Positions 1 through 8,495 of a stretch of 64,000 nt of DNA are shown here, piece by piece. The stretch comes from Fodinibius saliphilus (GTDB lineage: Bacteria > Bacteroidota > Rhodothermia > Balneolales > Balneolaceae). The stretch covers positions 1,178,001 through 1,242,000 of the forward strand of contig NZ_VAWF01000001.1 of assembly GCF_005869845.1 (NCBI RefSeq), read 5' to 3'. Position 1 is the first letter of the stretch; the number at the start of each line of letters is the position of its first letter. The notes below the pieces were generated by a model that saw only the letters and a list, made by a program, of their open reading frames with translations, ran no database searches and had not been told where the DNA came from. Made by a program: the position numbers and the translations under genes.

Positions 1-1
1 T

Positions 2-1417
2 CACAACAATGCCTCGGTAGGTCAATTTTATACCGTAGCTGTTGATATGGAAAAACCATATAACGTATATGGTGGTTTACAAGATAATGGCGTTTTTACT
101 GGTTCTTCGCAGGGGGCTCCCAATGACGGCAATCATTGGGAACGTATATTTGGTGGAGATGGTATGCATGTTGCCGTACATCCCGAAAATAGTGAGCTTG
201 TATATACGGGTTTTCAGTTCGGCAATTATTTTCGCATTAACCGATCTGAAAATAACTACAACAAGATTACTCCCCGCCACGAAATTGGTGAAGCGCCCTA
301 TCGCTTTAACTGGAATACCCCAGTAGAAATGAGTAATCACAATCCTGATATTCTCTACTTTGGTTCGCAAAAAATAAACCGAACGATGGACGGGGGTAAA
401 AGCTGGACAACGATCAGTCCTGACTTGACCAAGGATCTTCCTAGCGGAAACGTCCCCTATTCTACCCTTACCACCATTTCTGAATCACCACAAGACTTTA
501 GTGTTATCTGGGCCGGTACCGATGATGGCAATATCCAAGTTACAAAAGATGGGGGGCAAAGCTGGGAGCTTGTCTCTGAAGACTTGCCCGAACAACGCTG
601 GGTTAGTGAAGTACAGGCTTCTCCCCACGACCCTGCTACTGCTTATGCTTCACTCAATGGGTATCGTTTTGATGAATTCAAAACCTATGTTTATAAAACT
701 ACTGATTATGGCCAAAGCTGGCAATCGATCAAAGGGAATCTGCCCGAAGACGTTACAAATGTAATTGTTCAGGACCAAGAAAACCCCGAACTGTTATTTG
801 CCGGCCTCGACCATGGTACGTATACAAGTTTTGATGATGGAAATAACTGGCATCTCATCAATGGTGTTCCTAACGTGGCTTCCTACGATATGGTGGTGCA
901 TCCTAGAGATAATGAGTTAGTGGTTGGTACCCATGGCCGCAGCGTTTATGTAATGGATCTGGAACCGGTTCGTACCGTTGCCAAACAATCCGACAAATCA
1001 GTCTTGGCACTAGAAACAGATAACGTTCGTTATTCCAACAGTTGGGGAAGCCGCAGCGTGGCTTATCGGCCTATAAACGAACCGGACGTAGAATGGTTAT
1101 ACTGGATTGGTGACGAAGATGCTAATAATAAAACAATCACCATTACGATTGAAAAAGAAGATGGTGACATGAAGAAAGAACTTACTGATAAAGCCAGCTA
1201 CGGATTTAACACTTTCAATTGGAACCTACTAGTAAAAGAAGCGGAAAAAGACGACGAATTGAACACATACCTTAAGCCAGGTACCTATACAATTACTTAT
1301 GAATTTAATGGATCTACTGATGAAACCACATTTAAGATTACTAGCCGTAATAACGGCAGTAATGCTTCTCAGCGCATGTTCTCAAGCCCAGAAGAAATCG
1401 AATTCGAAGAACACTAA
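2..1417 (+). CDS. BNR/sialidase-type beta-propeller protein, C-terminal part (left-truncated)
   Basis: The reading frame is open from base 2, so the gene starts outside the window and only about the last 471 codons are here. Asp-box motifs of the S/T-x-D-x-G-x-x-W kind recur (DGGKSW, DGGQSW, DYGQSW, DDGNNW), which is the mark of BNR/VPS10-like seven-bladed propellers. After the last blade (HGRSVYVMD) comes a beta-rich domain ending in a KPGTYT strand motif. Family members are large exported proteins annotated as glycosyl hydrolase or sortilin-like, but no catalytic residues can be assigned here. The export signal would be in the missing part. No T9SS tail is seen. The last 98 bp overlap the next gene in another frame, and the final 30 or so residues are low-complexity and may be an extension past the folded domain. 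Confidence 0.85.
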   Translation, partial: HNNASVGQFYTVAVDMEKPYNVYGGLQDNGVFTGSSQGAPNDGNHWERIFGGDGMHVAVHPENSELVYTGFQFGNYFRINRSENNYNKITPRHEIGEAPYRFNWNTPVEMSNHNPDILYFGSQKINRTMDGGKSWTTISPDLTKDLPSGNVPYSTLTTISESPQDFSVIWAGTDDGNIQVTKDGGQSWELVSEDLPEQRWVSEVQASPHDPATAYASLNGYRFDEFKTYVYKTTDYGQSWQSIKGNLPEDVTNVIVQDQENPELLFAGLDHGTYTSFDDGNNWHLINGVPNVASYDMVVHPRDNELVVGTHGRSVYVMDLEPVRTVAKQSDKSVLALETDNVRYSNSWGSRSVAYRPINEPDVEWLYWIGDEDANNKTITITIEKEDGDMKKELTDKASYGFNTFNWNLLVKEAEKDDELNTYLKPGTYTITYEFNGSTDETTFKITSRNNGSNASQRMFSSPEEIEFEEH

Positions 1418-1808
1418 AAAAGAAGGCCGAACGATTACTTTCGAGCGTTCGGTCTCTTTTCTGTCAACCCAGGGCGATACGCTCTCTACTGTAGAGGTTG
1501 CTATAGCGGATGAAGATATCGAACGCAATCAAGGGCTAATGGATGTACGAGACCTGCCTAAGTCAAAGGGAATGTTGTTTATATTTGAAAACAACGAGCC
1601 CCGAAGCTTCTGGATGGCCAACACCCCTCTTCCCCTAGATATTATTTTCGTAAACAACAATTATGAAATTGTTCGTATCCATCACAACACCCAACCCTTT
1701 TCAGAAAAGAGTTTTGCCTCAGAGAAACCGGCTAAATATGTAATCGAGACCAATGCCGGCTATTGTATAGCCCATGATATTCAAGAAGGCATGAAAGTCC
1801 ATTTATAA
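1320..1808 (+). CDS. DUF192 lipoprotein
   Basis: A DUF192-family protein of 162 residues. The chosen ATG at 1320 begins a textbook lipoprotein signal (MKPHLRLL, hydrophobic stretch, lipobox LLSAC); the in-frame ATG at 1299 would only add seven residues in front. The DUF192 domain follows: GLMDVRDLPKSKGMLFIF, FWMANTPLPLDIIFV and a C-terminal AGYCIAHDIQEG segment. The family is widespread, small and beta-barrel-like, with no settled biochemical role. The signal peptide is encoded entirely inside the 3' end of the preceding propeller gene in a different frame, so the two are translationally entangled and probably co-transcribed. It converges on fbp 30 bp downstream. Confidence 0.85.
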   Translation: MKPHLRLLAVITAVMLLSACSQAQKKSNSKNTKKEGRTITFERSVSFLSTQGDTLSTVEVAIADEDIERNQGLMDVRDLPKSKGMLFIFENNEPRSFWMANTPLPLDIIFVNNNYEIVRIHHNTQPFSEKSFASEKPAKYVIETNAGYCIAHDIQEGMKVHL

Positions 1809-1826
1809 GTTATAAATGGGACCCAC

Positions 1827-1856
1827 AAGGGAGTAAGGTTATACCTCTACTCCCTT
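1827..1856. terminator. Inverted repeat between converging genes
   Basis: AAGGGAGTA and TACTCCCTT form a 9-bp perfect stem with a 12-nt loop. It sits between the DUF192 gene and fbp and includes the last fbp codons. A bidirectional terminator is the likely role, but the T tract is poor. Confidence 0.4.
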
Positions 1857-2870
1857 ATCTTTATACTTATCTAAAAATTCTTTCACTTTTAGTACATTTT
1901 CCTTTGAGCCAATAAAAATCGGTGTGCGTTGGTGAATAGCTTCAGGCTTAATCTCCAGAATACGTCCATTACAATCAATAGCCATACCGCCGGCCTGTTC
2001 AATAACAAAACTAAGCGGATTACACTCATACATCAGTCGTAATTTACCATTGGGGTACTGACTACTGTTGGGATAGATAAAGATTCCCCCTGTTATCAAC
2101 GTTCGGTGTACATCTGCCACCATGGACCCAATATACCGTGCTTTATATGGGCGGTCGGTTTCCGGATCTTCCACCTGGCAATATTTCACATACTTTTTAA
2201 GCCCTTCTTCCCACGAATGGTAGCTCCCTTCATTAACGCTGTATATCGTTCCGTGATCTGGAATTTTAACATCATCGTCGGAAAGGATAAACTCTCCAAT
2301 ACTGGGGTCCAATGTAAAGACCGAAACACCTAACCCTGTTGTATATGCCATCAAAGTGCTAGAGCCATACAGAACATAACCGGCAGCAACCTGCTTTATT
2401 CCCGGTTGTAAAGCATCATCCTCGGTTAGCACATTCGTACTGGTATCTTCGCGCATATAAATTGAAAAAATACTACCAATAGACACATTAACATCGATGT
2501 TGGATGAACCATCAAGAGGATCCAAATACACAATATATTTGCCCCCTTCATTGTCGAGCTCGACAATACCGTCATTCTCCTCCGATATCACCATACAGGT
2601 AATTTCTGAGCGATTCAGGGCAGAAATAAGTTGCTTATCAGCAAAGAGGTCCAGTTTTTTAACCGACTCACCGTGTACATTTGTTGATCCCTCTTCGCCC
2701 AGGATATTAGTTATGCCTGCTTTATTAACCTCTCTCGATATAATTTTTGCAGCTAACCCTATATCTCTGACGAGCTGCGATAGCTCTCCTGTGGCCCCGG
2801 GGAATTTATTTTGGGACTGAATAATATACTCTTCTAGCGTTATAACCCGGTTAAATTTGCGATCTACCAT
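1839..2870 (-). CDS. fbp: Fructose-1,6-bisphosphatase, class I
   Basis: This cytosolic gluconeogenic enzyme hydrolyses fructose 1,6-bisphosphate to fructose 6-phosphate. Its 343 residues match the class I length. The metal and phosphate site DPLDGSSNID lies at residues 117-126, the acidic pair SEEND at 96-100, and the late sequence motif YPNGKLRLMYECNP contains the substrate-binding lysine/tyrosine region. The start codon ATG at 2870 gives the usual N-terminus with TLEEYI, which in this family precedes the GATGELSQL helix. It lies 41 bp downstream of coaE and is the last gene of the prfB-coaE-fbp run, so it is probably expressed with housekeeping genes. I see no unusual residue. Confidence 0.97.
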   Translation of the reverse strand: MVDRKFNRVITLEEYIIQSQNKFPGATGELSQLVRDIGLAAKIISREVNKAGITNILGEEGSTNVHGESVKKLDLFADKQLISALNRSEITCMVISEENDGIVELDNEGGKYIVYLDPLDGSSNIDVNVSIGSIFSIYMREDTSTNVLTEDDALQPGIKQVAAGYVLYGSSTLMAYTTGLGVSVFTLDPSIGEFILSDDDVKIPDHGTIYSVNEGSYHSWEEGLKKYVKYCQVEDPETDRPYKARYIGSMVADVHRTLITGGIFIYPNSSQYPNGKLRLMYECNPLSFVIEQAGGMAIDCNGRILEIKPEAIHQRTPIFIGSKENVLKVKEFLDKYKDKGVEV

Positions 2871-2911
2871 GCCTACTCTTTGATTAAAAGACTAATCTAT
2901 TTTAATAATTT

Positions 2912-3538
2912 TCATTCATCTTGGGATTTTTTTCCATTTTTCCCACCCAAAGGTAAAAATTTTTCATACACAATTTCAGCTTTCTTTTTGAGTTCTTTCA
3001 GCGTCCCATTGTTCCGAATTATAATATCGGCTACATCTGTAGAATCTTCAAAATTTCGCTGTTTATTCATTCTCTGCCTAATATCTTCTGCCGAACTCTG
3101 ATCTCTGATCTGTACCCGTTGCAGTCGTTGCTCTTTATTGGCCAAAACCAATACGATATAATCGAGCGCACCCGGTTCCAGGTTTTCTAATAAGAGGGCG
3201 GCTTCATACACAAAAATTGCGTATCCTTTTTTTTGGGCCTCTGCCATTTTCTGGCGCGCCGCTGCAGGTATTTTGGGATGAACAATAGCATTAAGTTCCT
3301 CCACCCTTCCTTTTTCAAAAGCCTCATTAGCAAGATATTGGCGATTCAAGCTGCCATCGGCTATATATGCCTCTTCCCCGAATGTTTCCAGTAGATCCTC
3401 TTTGATCTCGGGATCACTCACCATCAACTCCTTAGCTAAATCATCGGCATTCACAATATATGCTCCTTTCTCTGCCCATATTTCACACACCGTCGATTTG
3501 CCACTACCGATGCCCCCGGTAATACCTACAGTAACCAT
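2912..3538 (-). CDS. coaE: Dephospho-CoA kinase
   Basis: This enzyme performs the last step of coenzyme A synthesis, phosphorylating the ribose 3'-hydroxyl of dephospho-CoA with ATP. The P-loop GGIGSGKS is at residues 8-15, followed by the family motifs NADDLAKEL and VHPKIPAA, and an LVLANKEQRLQRVQIRD stretch in the lid region. At 208 residues it is standard length. The ATG shares its A with the prfB stop (TAATG), which indicates translational coupling with release factor 2. The C-terminus is lysine-rich. Confidence 0.96.
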   Translation of the reverse strand: MVTVGITGGIGSGKSTVCEIWAEKGAYIVNADDLAKELMVSDPEIKEDLLETFGEEAYIADGSLNRQYLANEAFEKGRVEELNAIVHPKIPAAARQKMAEAQKKGYAIFVYEAALLLENLEPGALDYIVLVLANKEQRLQRVQIRDQSSAEDIRQRMNKQRNFEDSTDVADIIIRNNGTLKELKKKAEIVYEKFLPLGGKNGKKSQDE

Positions 3539-4672
3539 TATTCTGTTTTTGAAGATGATGATATAGAAAGCAAGTAGGCGTTGATAAACTCATCCAGTTC
3601 TCCATCCATTACCGCTTCTACATTTGAGGTTTCATGATCCGTACGATGGTCTTTTACCATATTATAGGGATGGAATACATAGGAACGAATTTGTGAACCC
3701 CATTCAATTTTACTTTTGGAATCCTCAAGCTTCTGCTTTTCACGCTCTTTTATCTGTTTTTCGAGCTCATATACCTTGGAACGCAGCAAAACCCACGCCT
3801 TATCACGATTTTGTTTCTGCGAACGCTCTTGCTGGCATTCGGCCACTACTTGCTCTTTGGTACCGTCAGAAAGTTCTCCTTCCCAAACCAAGCGCACAGC
3901 CGTTTCGGTCTTGTTGACATGCTGCCCCCCTGCACCACTGGCACGGAAACGCTGAAGCTCTACATTGCTCGGATCGATATCTATTTCGATAGTATCATCT
4001 ACAATAGGAGACACAAAAACCGAACAGAAAGAGGTGTGCCGACGAGAGTTGCTGTCGAAGGGAGAAATTCGAACCAATCGGTGCACGCCACTTTCGGCTT
4101 TTAGAAATCCATATGCGAACTCTCCTTCAACCTGAATTGTAGCACTCTTGAGACCTGCAACATCTCCCTGCTGGTATTCAATTACAGAAACTTCATAACC
4201 CTGATCTTTAGCCCAACGCGTATACATGCGATATAGCATTTCGGCCCAATCCTGGCTTTCGGTTCCACCAGCTCCCGGGTTGAAGGTCAGCAAAGCATCG
4301 CGATGATCATCTTCGCCGCGCAACATATTCTGAAGCTCCAAGGCATCCAACTCTTTTTCAAGCTGTTTTACTTCTTTCTCAAGGTCTTCCTGTACATCTT
4401 CGCCCTCTTCTAAAAATTCTCGGTATACCCGAATACTGTCACGAAGCTCATCCAGGTAATCCCATCGAGCAACCATCTCTTTTTCATGGTCGATCTTCTT
4501 CATGATTTTACGTGCTTCATCTGGATCATCCCAAAAGTTGGGATCCTGCGTCTGCTCTTGAAGCTCAATAATTTTTACTCTGCGTTGCTCATAGTCAAAG
4601 ATACCCCCTGAGCGCATCAACACGCTCGAATAACTCATTAAGATGGTCTGTATTGATTGTTGTAGTACTCAC
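3538..4672 (-). CDS. prfB: Peptide chain release factor 2, expressed by programmed +1 frameshift
   Basis: RF2 recognises UGA and UAA stops and triggers peptide release. The body has the catalytic GGQ loop (SGAGGQHVNKTE) and the RF2-type N-terminal coils. The gene is split: a first frame starts at GTG 4672-4670 and runs exactly 25 codons, ending ...DALRGYL before TGA at 4597-4595. A +1 slip at CTTTGAC (4600-4594) then enters the long frame (DYEQRRV...). The 25-codon leader is the same length as that of E. coli, and its end aligns with E. coli ERSDVLRGYLDYD. A caller that ignores the slip would give a false start at 4638. The stop codon overlaps coaE by one base. GTG is the only start candidate I see in the leader after an upstream in-frame TAG. 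Confidence 0.95.
4594..4609 (-). other. Programmed +1 frameshift site of prfB
   Basis: The minus strand reads AGGGGGTATCTTTGAC: an internal Shine-Dalgarno-like AGGGGG, three bases of spacing, the slippery CTT, and the poorly terminated TGA-C. This is the same arrangement and sequence as the E. coli prfB autoregulatory site, where low RF2 favours the slip. Confidence 0.96.
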
Positions 4673-4728
4673 GGTATCAAATGCTTTGTAATTAAAGTTC
4701 TTCTAAAAATATTCTGCAAAAACAGTTT

Positions 4729-4971
4729 TTACCTTTTGCCGATCTTCCCCAGAAGGTATCCAATAGCAATACCTCCTAAAAGAGAAAGTAGTACCCCCTC
4801 TTCGGGGTGCGAACGAACATATCGGCGGGCCTCCCGATAATCTCTATCAAGCTCATCCTTAAGTTCTTCTCGCTCACTCTTCAGCTTATGTATAAGCTTT
4901 TCATAACGTTTGAGTGCTTCTTTTTTCTTCTCTTCAATCTGTTCTTGTGTACTGTTTTGTTCTTCAGCCAT
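4729..4971 (-). CDS. Small coiled-coil protein with C-terminal membrane anchor
   Basis: An 80-residue protein. Residues 1-55 are a highly charged Glu/Lys/Arg helix predicted to be a coiled coil. Residues about 58-76 form a short glycine-rich hydrophobic segment (LLSLLGGIAIGYLLGKIG) like the glycine-zipper tail of YtxH, DUF883 or ElaB/YqjD proteins. It is therefore likely an inner-membrane-tethered, possibly ribosome- or envelope-associated stress protein, but the family match is by architecture only. It is 56 bp upstream of prfB on the same strand and may be the first gene of that operon. Confidence 0.7.
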   Translation of the reverse strand: MAEEQNSTQEQIEEKKKEALKRYEKLIHKLKSEREELKDELDRDYREARRYVRSHPEEGVLLSLLGGIAIGYLLGKIGKR

Positions 4972-5171
4972 AGCTTTAATAGTTCATTGCAGTTTCTTGA
5001 AAGATACAAATTTCAAAAGGAATCACAGCTTAAATTTATAACTAATTTATCAATTCTCAGGAGTCTTTTCTACAGTCATGCATCTGACTAAAGTGCGTTG
5101 TAGCGAGAATGTAACTCCCCCGAAACTTATGCTTGGGAGCTGTAGCCAGTAAGCTTTTTCAAAAACAATTC

Positions 5172-5188
5172 TTAACAAAAACTTTACG
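5172..5188 (+). promoter_or_regulatory. PHO-box-like direct repeat upstream of btaA
   Basis: TTAACA and TTTACG lie 11 bp apart start to start (TTAACA-N5-TTTACG), 33 bp before the btaA start. This resembles the TT(A/C/T)A(C/T)A direct-repeat pattern bound by PhoP/PhoB-type regulators. Only one repeat is exact, so this is a suggestion supported mainly by the known phosphate control of betaine-lipid genes. Confidence 0.3.
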
Positions 5189-5220
5189 ATAGATTCACAC
5201 ACAATACATACTCATATCTT

Positions 5221-6402
5221 ATGTTAAAATCCGTGATGCAAAAACTATCAAACATAGTAACCAAGTTGCAAAATCGACTTTTCGAGTCGGTCATCTCCAG
5301 CAATCTCATATATAACACATGCTGGGAAGATCCGCGCATTGATCGCAAACTGCTGGATATTACCCCCGACAGCCGCATTGTAATGCTTACCAGTGCGGGC
5401 TGCAATGCTTTAGACTACCTGCTTGATGCTCCTGAAGAGATTCACTGCGTGGATATTAATCCTGCTCAAAATGCTTTACTAGAACTTAAAAAAGCTCTTT
5501 TCAATTATAACAGCCATCCATTACTCTGGGAGTTTTTTGGTAACGGTGCAAAAAAGGGAGCCGAACTAAAATACCACCAACATCTTCGGCAACTATTACC
5601 ACAAGTTGCCCGGGAGTATTGGGATAGAAATATCAATTACTTTATTCCAACCTCTGCCCTTCCCAGCTTTTACTTCAGGGGTACTTCTGGCAATGTAGCC
5701 CGCTTGATACACAATCGTATTCAACGCAAGGGCTTGTACCCAAAAGTACTAGAGATGCTCAATGCTGAAAGCCTGGAAGAACAAGCTTACTATTTTGAAG
5801 ATATTGAACCTCAACTTTGGTCGGCTTTTTCCAAATGGTTGGTCCGCCGTAACGCTACAATGACGATGCTGGGGGTACCAACGACCCAGCGAGATATGAT
5901 TGAACGAGAATACCAAGGCGGTATACTCGACTTTATTCGCCAGTCTCTTCACAATATTTTTACTGGCCTGCCCCTGCACGATAACTATTTTTGGCGAGTT
6001 TATCTTACTGGTTCTTATAGTACGGACTGTTGTCCGAACTACCTACACGAGTACAATTTTAGTGACTTGCGAAATCGCATAAATAATATTGAGACACACA
6101 CTACTTCCTTTTCTCATTTTTTAGATACCCAACCCGGTTCTTTTTCTCACTTTATCCTTCTTGACCATCAAGACTGGATGGGGGAAGCTAAACCTGAGCT
6201 CTTGGCTAAAGAATGGAAAAGCATTCTCAGAAAAGCCCAAAGTGGTGCAAAAATACTGTTTCGCTCAGCAGCTCCTTCATTAGATTTTATACCTGATTTT
6301 GTTACGGACCGCATACAGTTCCATCCGGAACAGACCACCCCTTTGCATGCCAAAGACAGGGTGGGCACTTATGAATCTACACATTTGGGGATTGTAAAAT
6401 AA
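5221..6402 (+). CDS. btaA: BtaA-like S-adenosylmethionine:diacylglycerol 3-amino-3-carboxypropyltransferase (DUF3419)
   Basis: Predicted to transfer the 3-amino-3-carboxypropyl group of SAM to diacylglycerol, the first step to the betaine lipid DGTS. DUF3419 hallmarks are all visible: CWEDPRID at residues 34-41, TSAGCNALDYL at 57-67 and VDINPAQNALLELK at about 77-90 (SAM-binding Rossmann core), and late LLDHQDWM and AKILFRSAA. Length (393) is close to the 416 residues of Rhodobacter sphaeroides BtaA. The N-terminal amphipathic helix suits membrane association. Its TAA shares bases with the ATG of btaB, so the two steps are translationally coupled, as expected for the pathway. The closest alternative is another DUF3419 transferase, but the btaB neighbour makes BtaA much more likely. 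Confidence 0.88.
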   Translation: MLKSVMQKLSNIVTKLQNRLFESVISSNLIYNTCWEDPRIDRKLLDITPDSRIVMLTSAGCNALDYLLDAPEEIHCVDINPAQNALLELKKALFNYNSHPLLWEFFGNGAKKGAELKYHQHLRQLLPQVAREYWDRNINYFIPTSALPSFYFRGTSGNVARLIHNRIQRKGLYPKVLEMLNAESLEEQAYYFEDIEPQLWSAFSKWLVRRNATMTMLGVPTTQRDMIEREYQGGILDFIRQSLHNIFTGLPLHDNYFWRVYLTGSYSTDCCPNYLHEYNFSDLRNRINNIETHTTSFSHFLDTQPGSFSHFILLDHQDWMGEAKPELLAKEWKSILRKAQSGAKILFRSAAPSLDFIPDFVTDRIQFHPEQTTPLHAKDRVGTYESTHLGIVK

Positions 6403-7037
6403 TGGAAATACAACGTACCTATACCGATCATTCTCATGATAGCAATGTTGAAAATTACTATCGCTTTCATTCATATATCTACGATGTTACGCGCTGGAGT
6501 TTTCTGTTTGGTCGCGACCAGCTACTTGATATGATCCCAACACTACCTTCGCAGCCTCGTATCCTGGAAGTAGGCTGCGGTACCGGCAAAAACCTGGATC
6601 GATTGCAATACCATTTCCCCGATGCACAGCTCGTAGGCATCGACCTTTCCCCTTCAATGCTTAAAATAGCTAGAGATAAACTAGGTGACAACCAACAAGT
6701 AGAATTACTACAAGCAAAATACGGCTCAGACGCCCTGGCCCTAGAACCTTTTGACCTCATACTCTTTTCTTATTCTCTTAGCATGTTTGGTAGTGGTATT
6801 GAATATGTTATGACACAGATGTCGGCAGATCTCAATAAACGAGGATATATTGCCGTTGTTGACTTTGACACCTCACCTTATAGGTGGTTTCGAAAATGGA
6901 TGGGAGTGAATCACGTTGACCTAGACGGTCATATCCTACCCCTTCTCAATAATTATTATCGCCCTATCAAAACACAAAGAAACGACGCCTACCTGGGCCT
7001 ATGGTCCTATTTTAAATTTATAGGTCAATATATTTGA
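6402..7037 (+). CDS. btaB: BtaB-like SAM-dependent N-methyltransferase
   Basis: Predicted to methylate diacylglyceryl-homoserine three times to give DGTS. The class I methyltransferase motif I is LEVGCGTG at residues 55-62; motif II contains VGIDLSPSMLKIAR; a later strand reads FDLILFSYSLSMF. The 211-residue length is almost that of R. sphaeroides BtaB (210). The N-terminal YYRFHSYIYDVTRW segment resembles that of lipid methyltransferases. The start overlaps the btaA stop by one base. Methyltransferase identity is certain; the substrate rests on context with btaA. Confidence 0.85.
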   Translation: MEIQRTYTDHSHDSNVENYYRFHSYIYDVTRWSFLFGRDQLLDMIPTLPSQPRILEVGCGTGKNLDRLQYHFPDAQLVGIDLSPSMLKIARDKLGDNQQVELLQAKYGSDALALEPFDLILFSYSLSMFGSGIEYVMTQMSADLNKRGYIAVVDFDTSPYRWFRKWMGVNHVDLDGHILPLLNNYYRPIKTQRNDAYLGLWSYFKFIGQYI

Positions 7038-7077
7038 TTCAAAAGATTAGCATGAACCATATTTTATCTATTTTTAT

Positions 7078-7100
7078 GATGAGTTACCCCTCATCTTTTC
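7078..7100 (+). terminator. Weak hairpin after btaB
   Basis: GATGAG and CTCATC form a 6-bp stem with a 6-nt loop followed by TTTTC. It lies between btaB and the TPR gene and could be an attenuator-like terminator. The stem is short. Confidence 0.35.
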
Positions 7101-7115
7101 TTATTTTAAGGATCT

Positions 7116-7742
7116 ATGGAACAGATCAAACAAAAGATTTCAGAGATAAAAAATGAACTGCAAGAATCCCCGCAAGATGCCCAGCTTTTAAATGAACTGG
7201 GAGTAGGACACCATATGCTGGGTCAATATCAGGAAGCCGCTGAAGCTTATCAGCAATCCCTGGCTCAAGATCCCGACAATTTCAAGGTTCATTTCAATCT
7301 TGCCAACACCTTTTTTGAGCAACAGAACATTGAAAAGGCGGTTAATCATTATCTTAATGCATTAGACATCCAACCCGACTATGTACCCGCCCTAAATAAC
7401 CTGGCAGATGTATATGAGCTGGCCGAAGATAAAGAACGGGCGCTGGAGCTTTTTGAATATATTACTAAGATTAAACCCAAAGATCCTATGGGGTACTTTA
7501 ATCTCGGTAATTTCCATCTCCGGTGTAATAATACGGCCGAAGCAGGACGCTGTTATAAGTTGGCTATTGAGCAAGACCCGGAGTTTTACGAAGCCTATAA
7601 TAATATCGGGTTTATCCTGAAGCATCTACAGGAGTATGAGGAAGCGATCTCATACTTTGAACAATGCCTTGAAATAGAACCCAACTATGAACCGGCCCAA
7701 CGAGATTTAACTGCCTGTAAAGAGGCACTAGCTGATGCTTAG
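7116..7742 (+). CDS. Tetratricopeptide-repeat protein
   Basis: A 208-residue protein made almost wholly of about five TPR units (for example AEAYQQSLAQDPDNF, AVNHYLNALDIQPDY, ALELFEYITKIKPKD, AGRCYKLAIEQDPEF, AISYFEQCLEIEPNY). There is no signal peptide or membrane segment, so it is a cytoplasmic protein-interaction scaffold. The partner is unknown. It follows btaAB on the same strand 78 bp later and may be read with them, but a function in lipid synthesis is not implied by the sequence. Confidence 0.85.
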   Translation: MEQIKQKISEIKNELQESPQDAQLLNELGVGHHMLGQYQEAAEAYQQSLAQDPDNFKVHFNLANTFFEQQNIEKAVNHYLNALDIQPDYVPALNNLADVYELAEDKERALELFEYITKIKPKDPMGYFNLGNFHLRCNNTAEAGRCYKLAIEQDPEFYEAYNNIGFILKHLQEYEEAISYFEQCLEIEPNYEPAQRDLTACKEALADA

Positions 7743-8108
7743 CTCAAATTATATGATCGTGCTTGACGCATATTGACTAACTGATGGATTTGATGTATTG
7801 CAATAGTATTTAATGGATTTTGCCTTTGCCGCAAAAAGGGATTTCATACTCTTATCCTGCTAATCCACATAAGGCGTTTTAAGAGAGTATAAGTTGTGCC
7901 TACCAGAGAGTTTACTTGTAATCGTCTTTCGATGGGAATTTCCGTAATGCCCACTTATTATCTCTAAACAGCTAATTGGGATCAAAGCAGCTTTTGCCAT
8001 TAGGAGCGGTTTTGTTATACAACTACTTTTTTTGTAGAAATTTACTACTTTTAAAACTGATCCTCCTTTACCTAAAAGGGTATAAATCATAATTAAAAGT
8101 TAATTACT
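7743..8108. other. Intergenic stretch without a recognisable gene
   Basis: No open frame with protein-like composition is seen on either strand. A small CCTTTACCTAAAAGG hairpin lies near 8066. The promoter of the VOC gene is presumably here but I cannot place it. Confidence 0.5.
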
Positions 8109-8495
8109 ATGAGAAGAGTAATCGGAATAGGAGGTATCTTTTTTAAAGCAGAAAACCCGGCCGCACTCGCCAGCTGGTACGAGGAACATCTGGGTGTTCC
8201 CATTGACAAAAGTTTTGGTGGATACTCCTTCAATTGGAATAATCAAAACCAACGCCCAATGAATGGCTACACCCTCTGGAGTCCCTTTAAAGAAGATACT
8301 GAGTACATGAAACCGAGTTCTAAAAACTTCATGTTCAACTTTATTGTTGATGATCTCGAAGAACTACTCCAGGTATTGGAAGAAGAAGGCATTAACCAAC
8401 TAAATAGTATGCAGGATACCGAATTCGGAAAATTTGCCTGGATTATGGATCCCGAGAATAATAAAATTGAACTTTGGGAACCGGCAGAAGAATAA
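8109..8495 (+). CDS. VOC-superfamily (glyoxalase-like) protein
   Basis: A 128-residue protein with the paired beta-alpha-beta-beta-beta modules of the vicinal oxygen chelate fold. The start IGGIFFKAENPAALASWYEEHLGV and the end WIMDPENNKIELWEP are typical of glyoxalase/bleomycin-resistance-like proteins. The terminal Glu in IELWEP is a usual metal ligand position. The usual first-strand His is not present (IGGIFF), so metal-dependent catalysis is doubtful. Substrate unknown. It overlaps the start of the following hydrolase gene, suggesting co-expression. Confidence 0.85.
   Translation: MRRVIGIGGIFFKAENPAALASWYEEHLGVPIDKSFGGYSFNWNNQNQRPMNGYTLWSPFKEDTEYMKPSSKNFMFNFIVDDLEELLQVLEEEGINQLNSMQDTEFGKFAWIMDPENNKIELWEPAEE

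Noticed and set aside
3538-4638. prfB starting at an in-frame start at 4638
   Set aside because: This start ignores the frameshift; the real leader begins at GTG 4672 in the other frame and joins at CTTTGAC.
4807-5091. Plus-strand 94-codon frame with hydrophobic residues
   Set aside because: It is antisense to the charged coiled-coil protein at 4729-4971 and has no domain.
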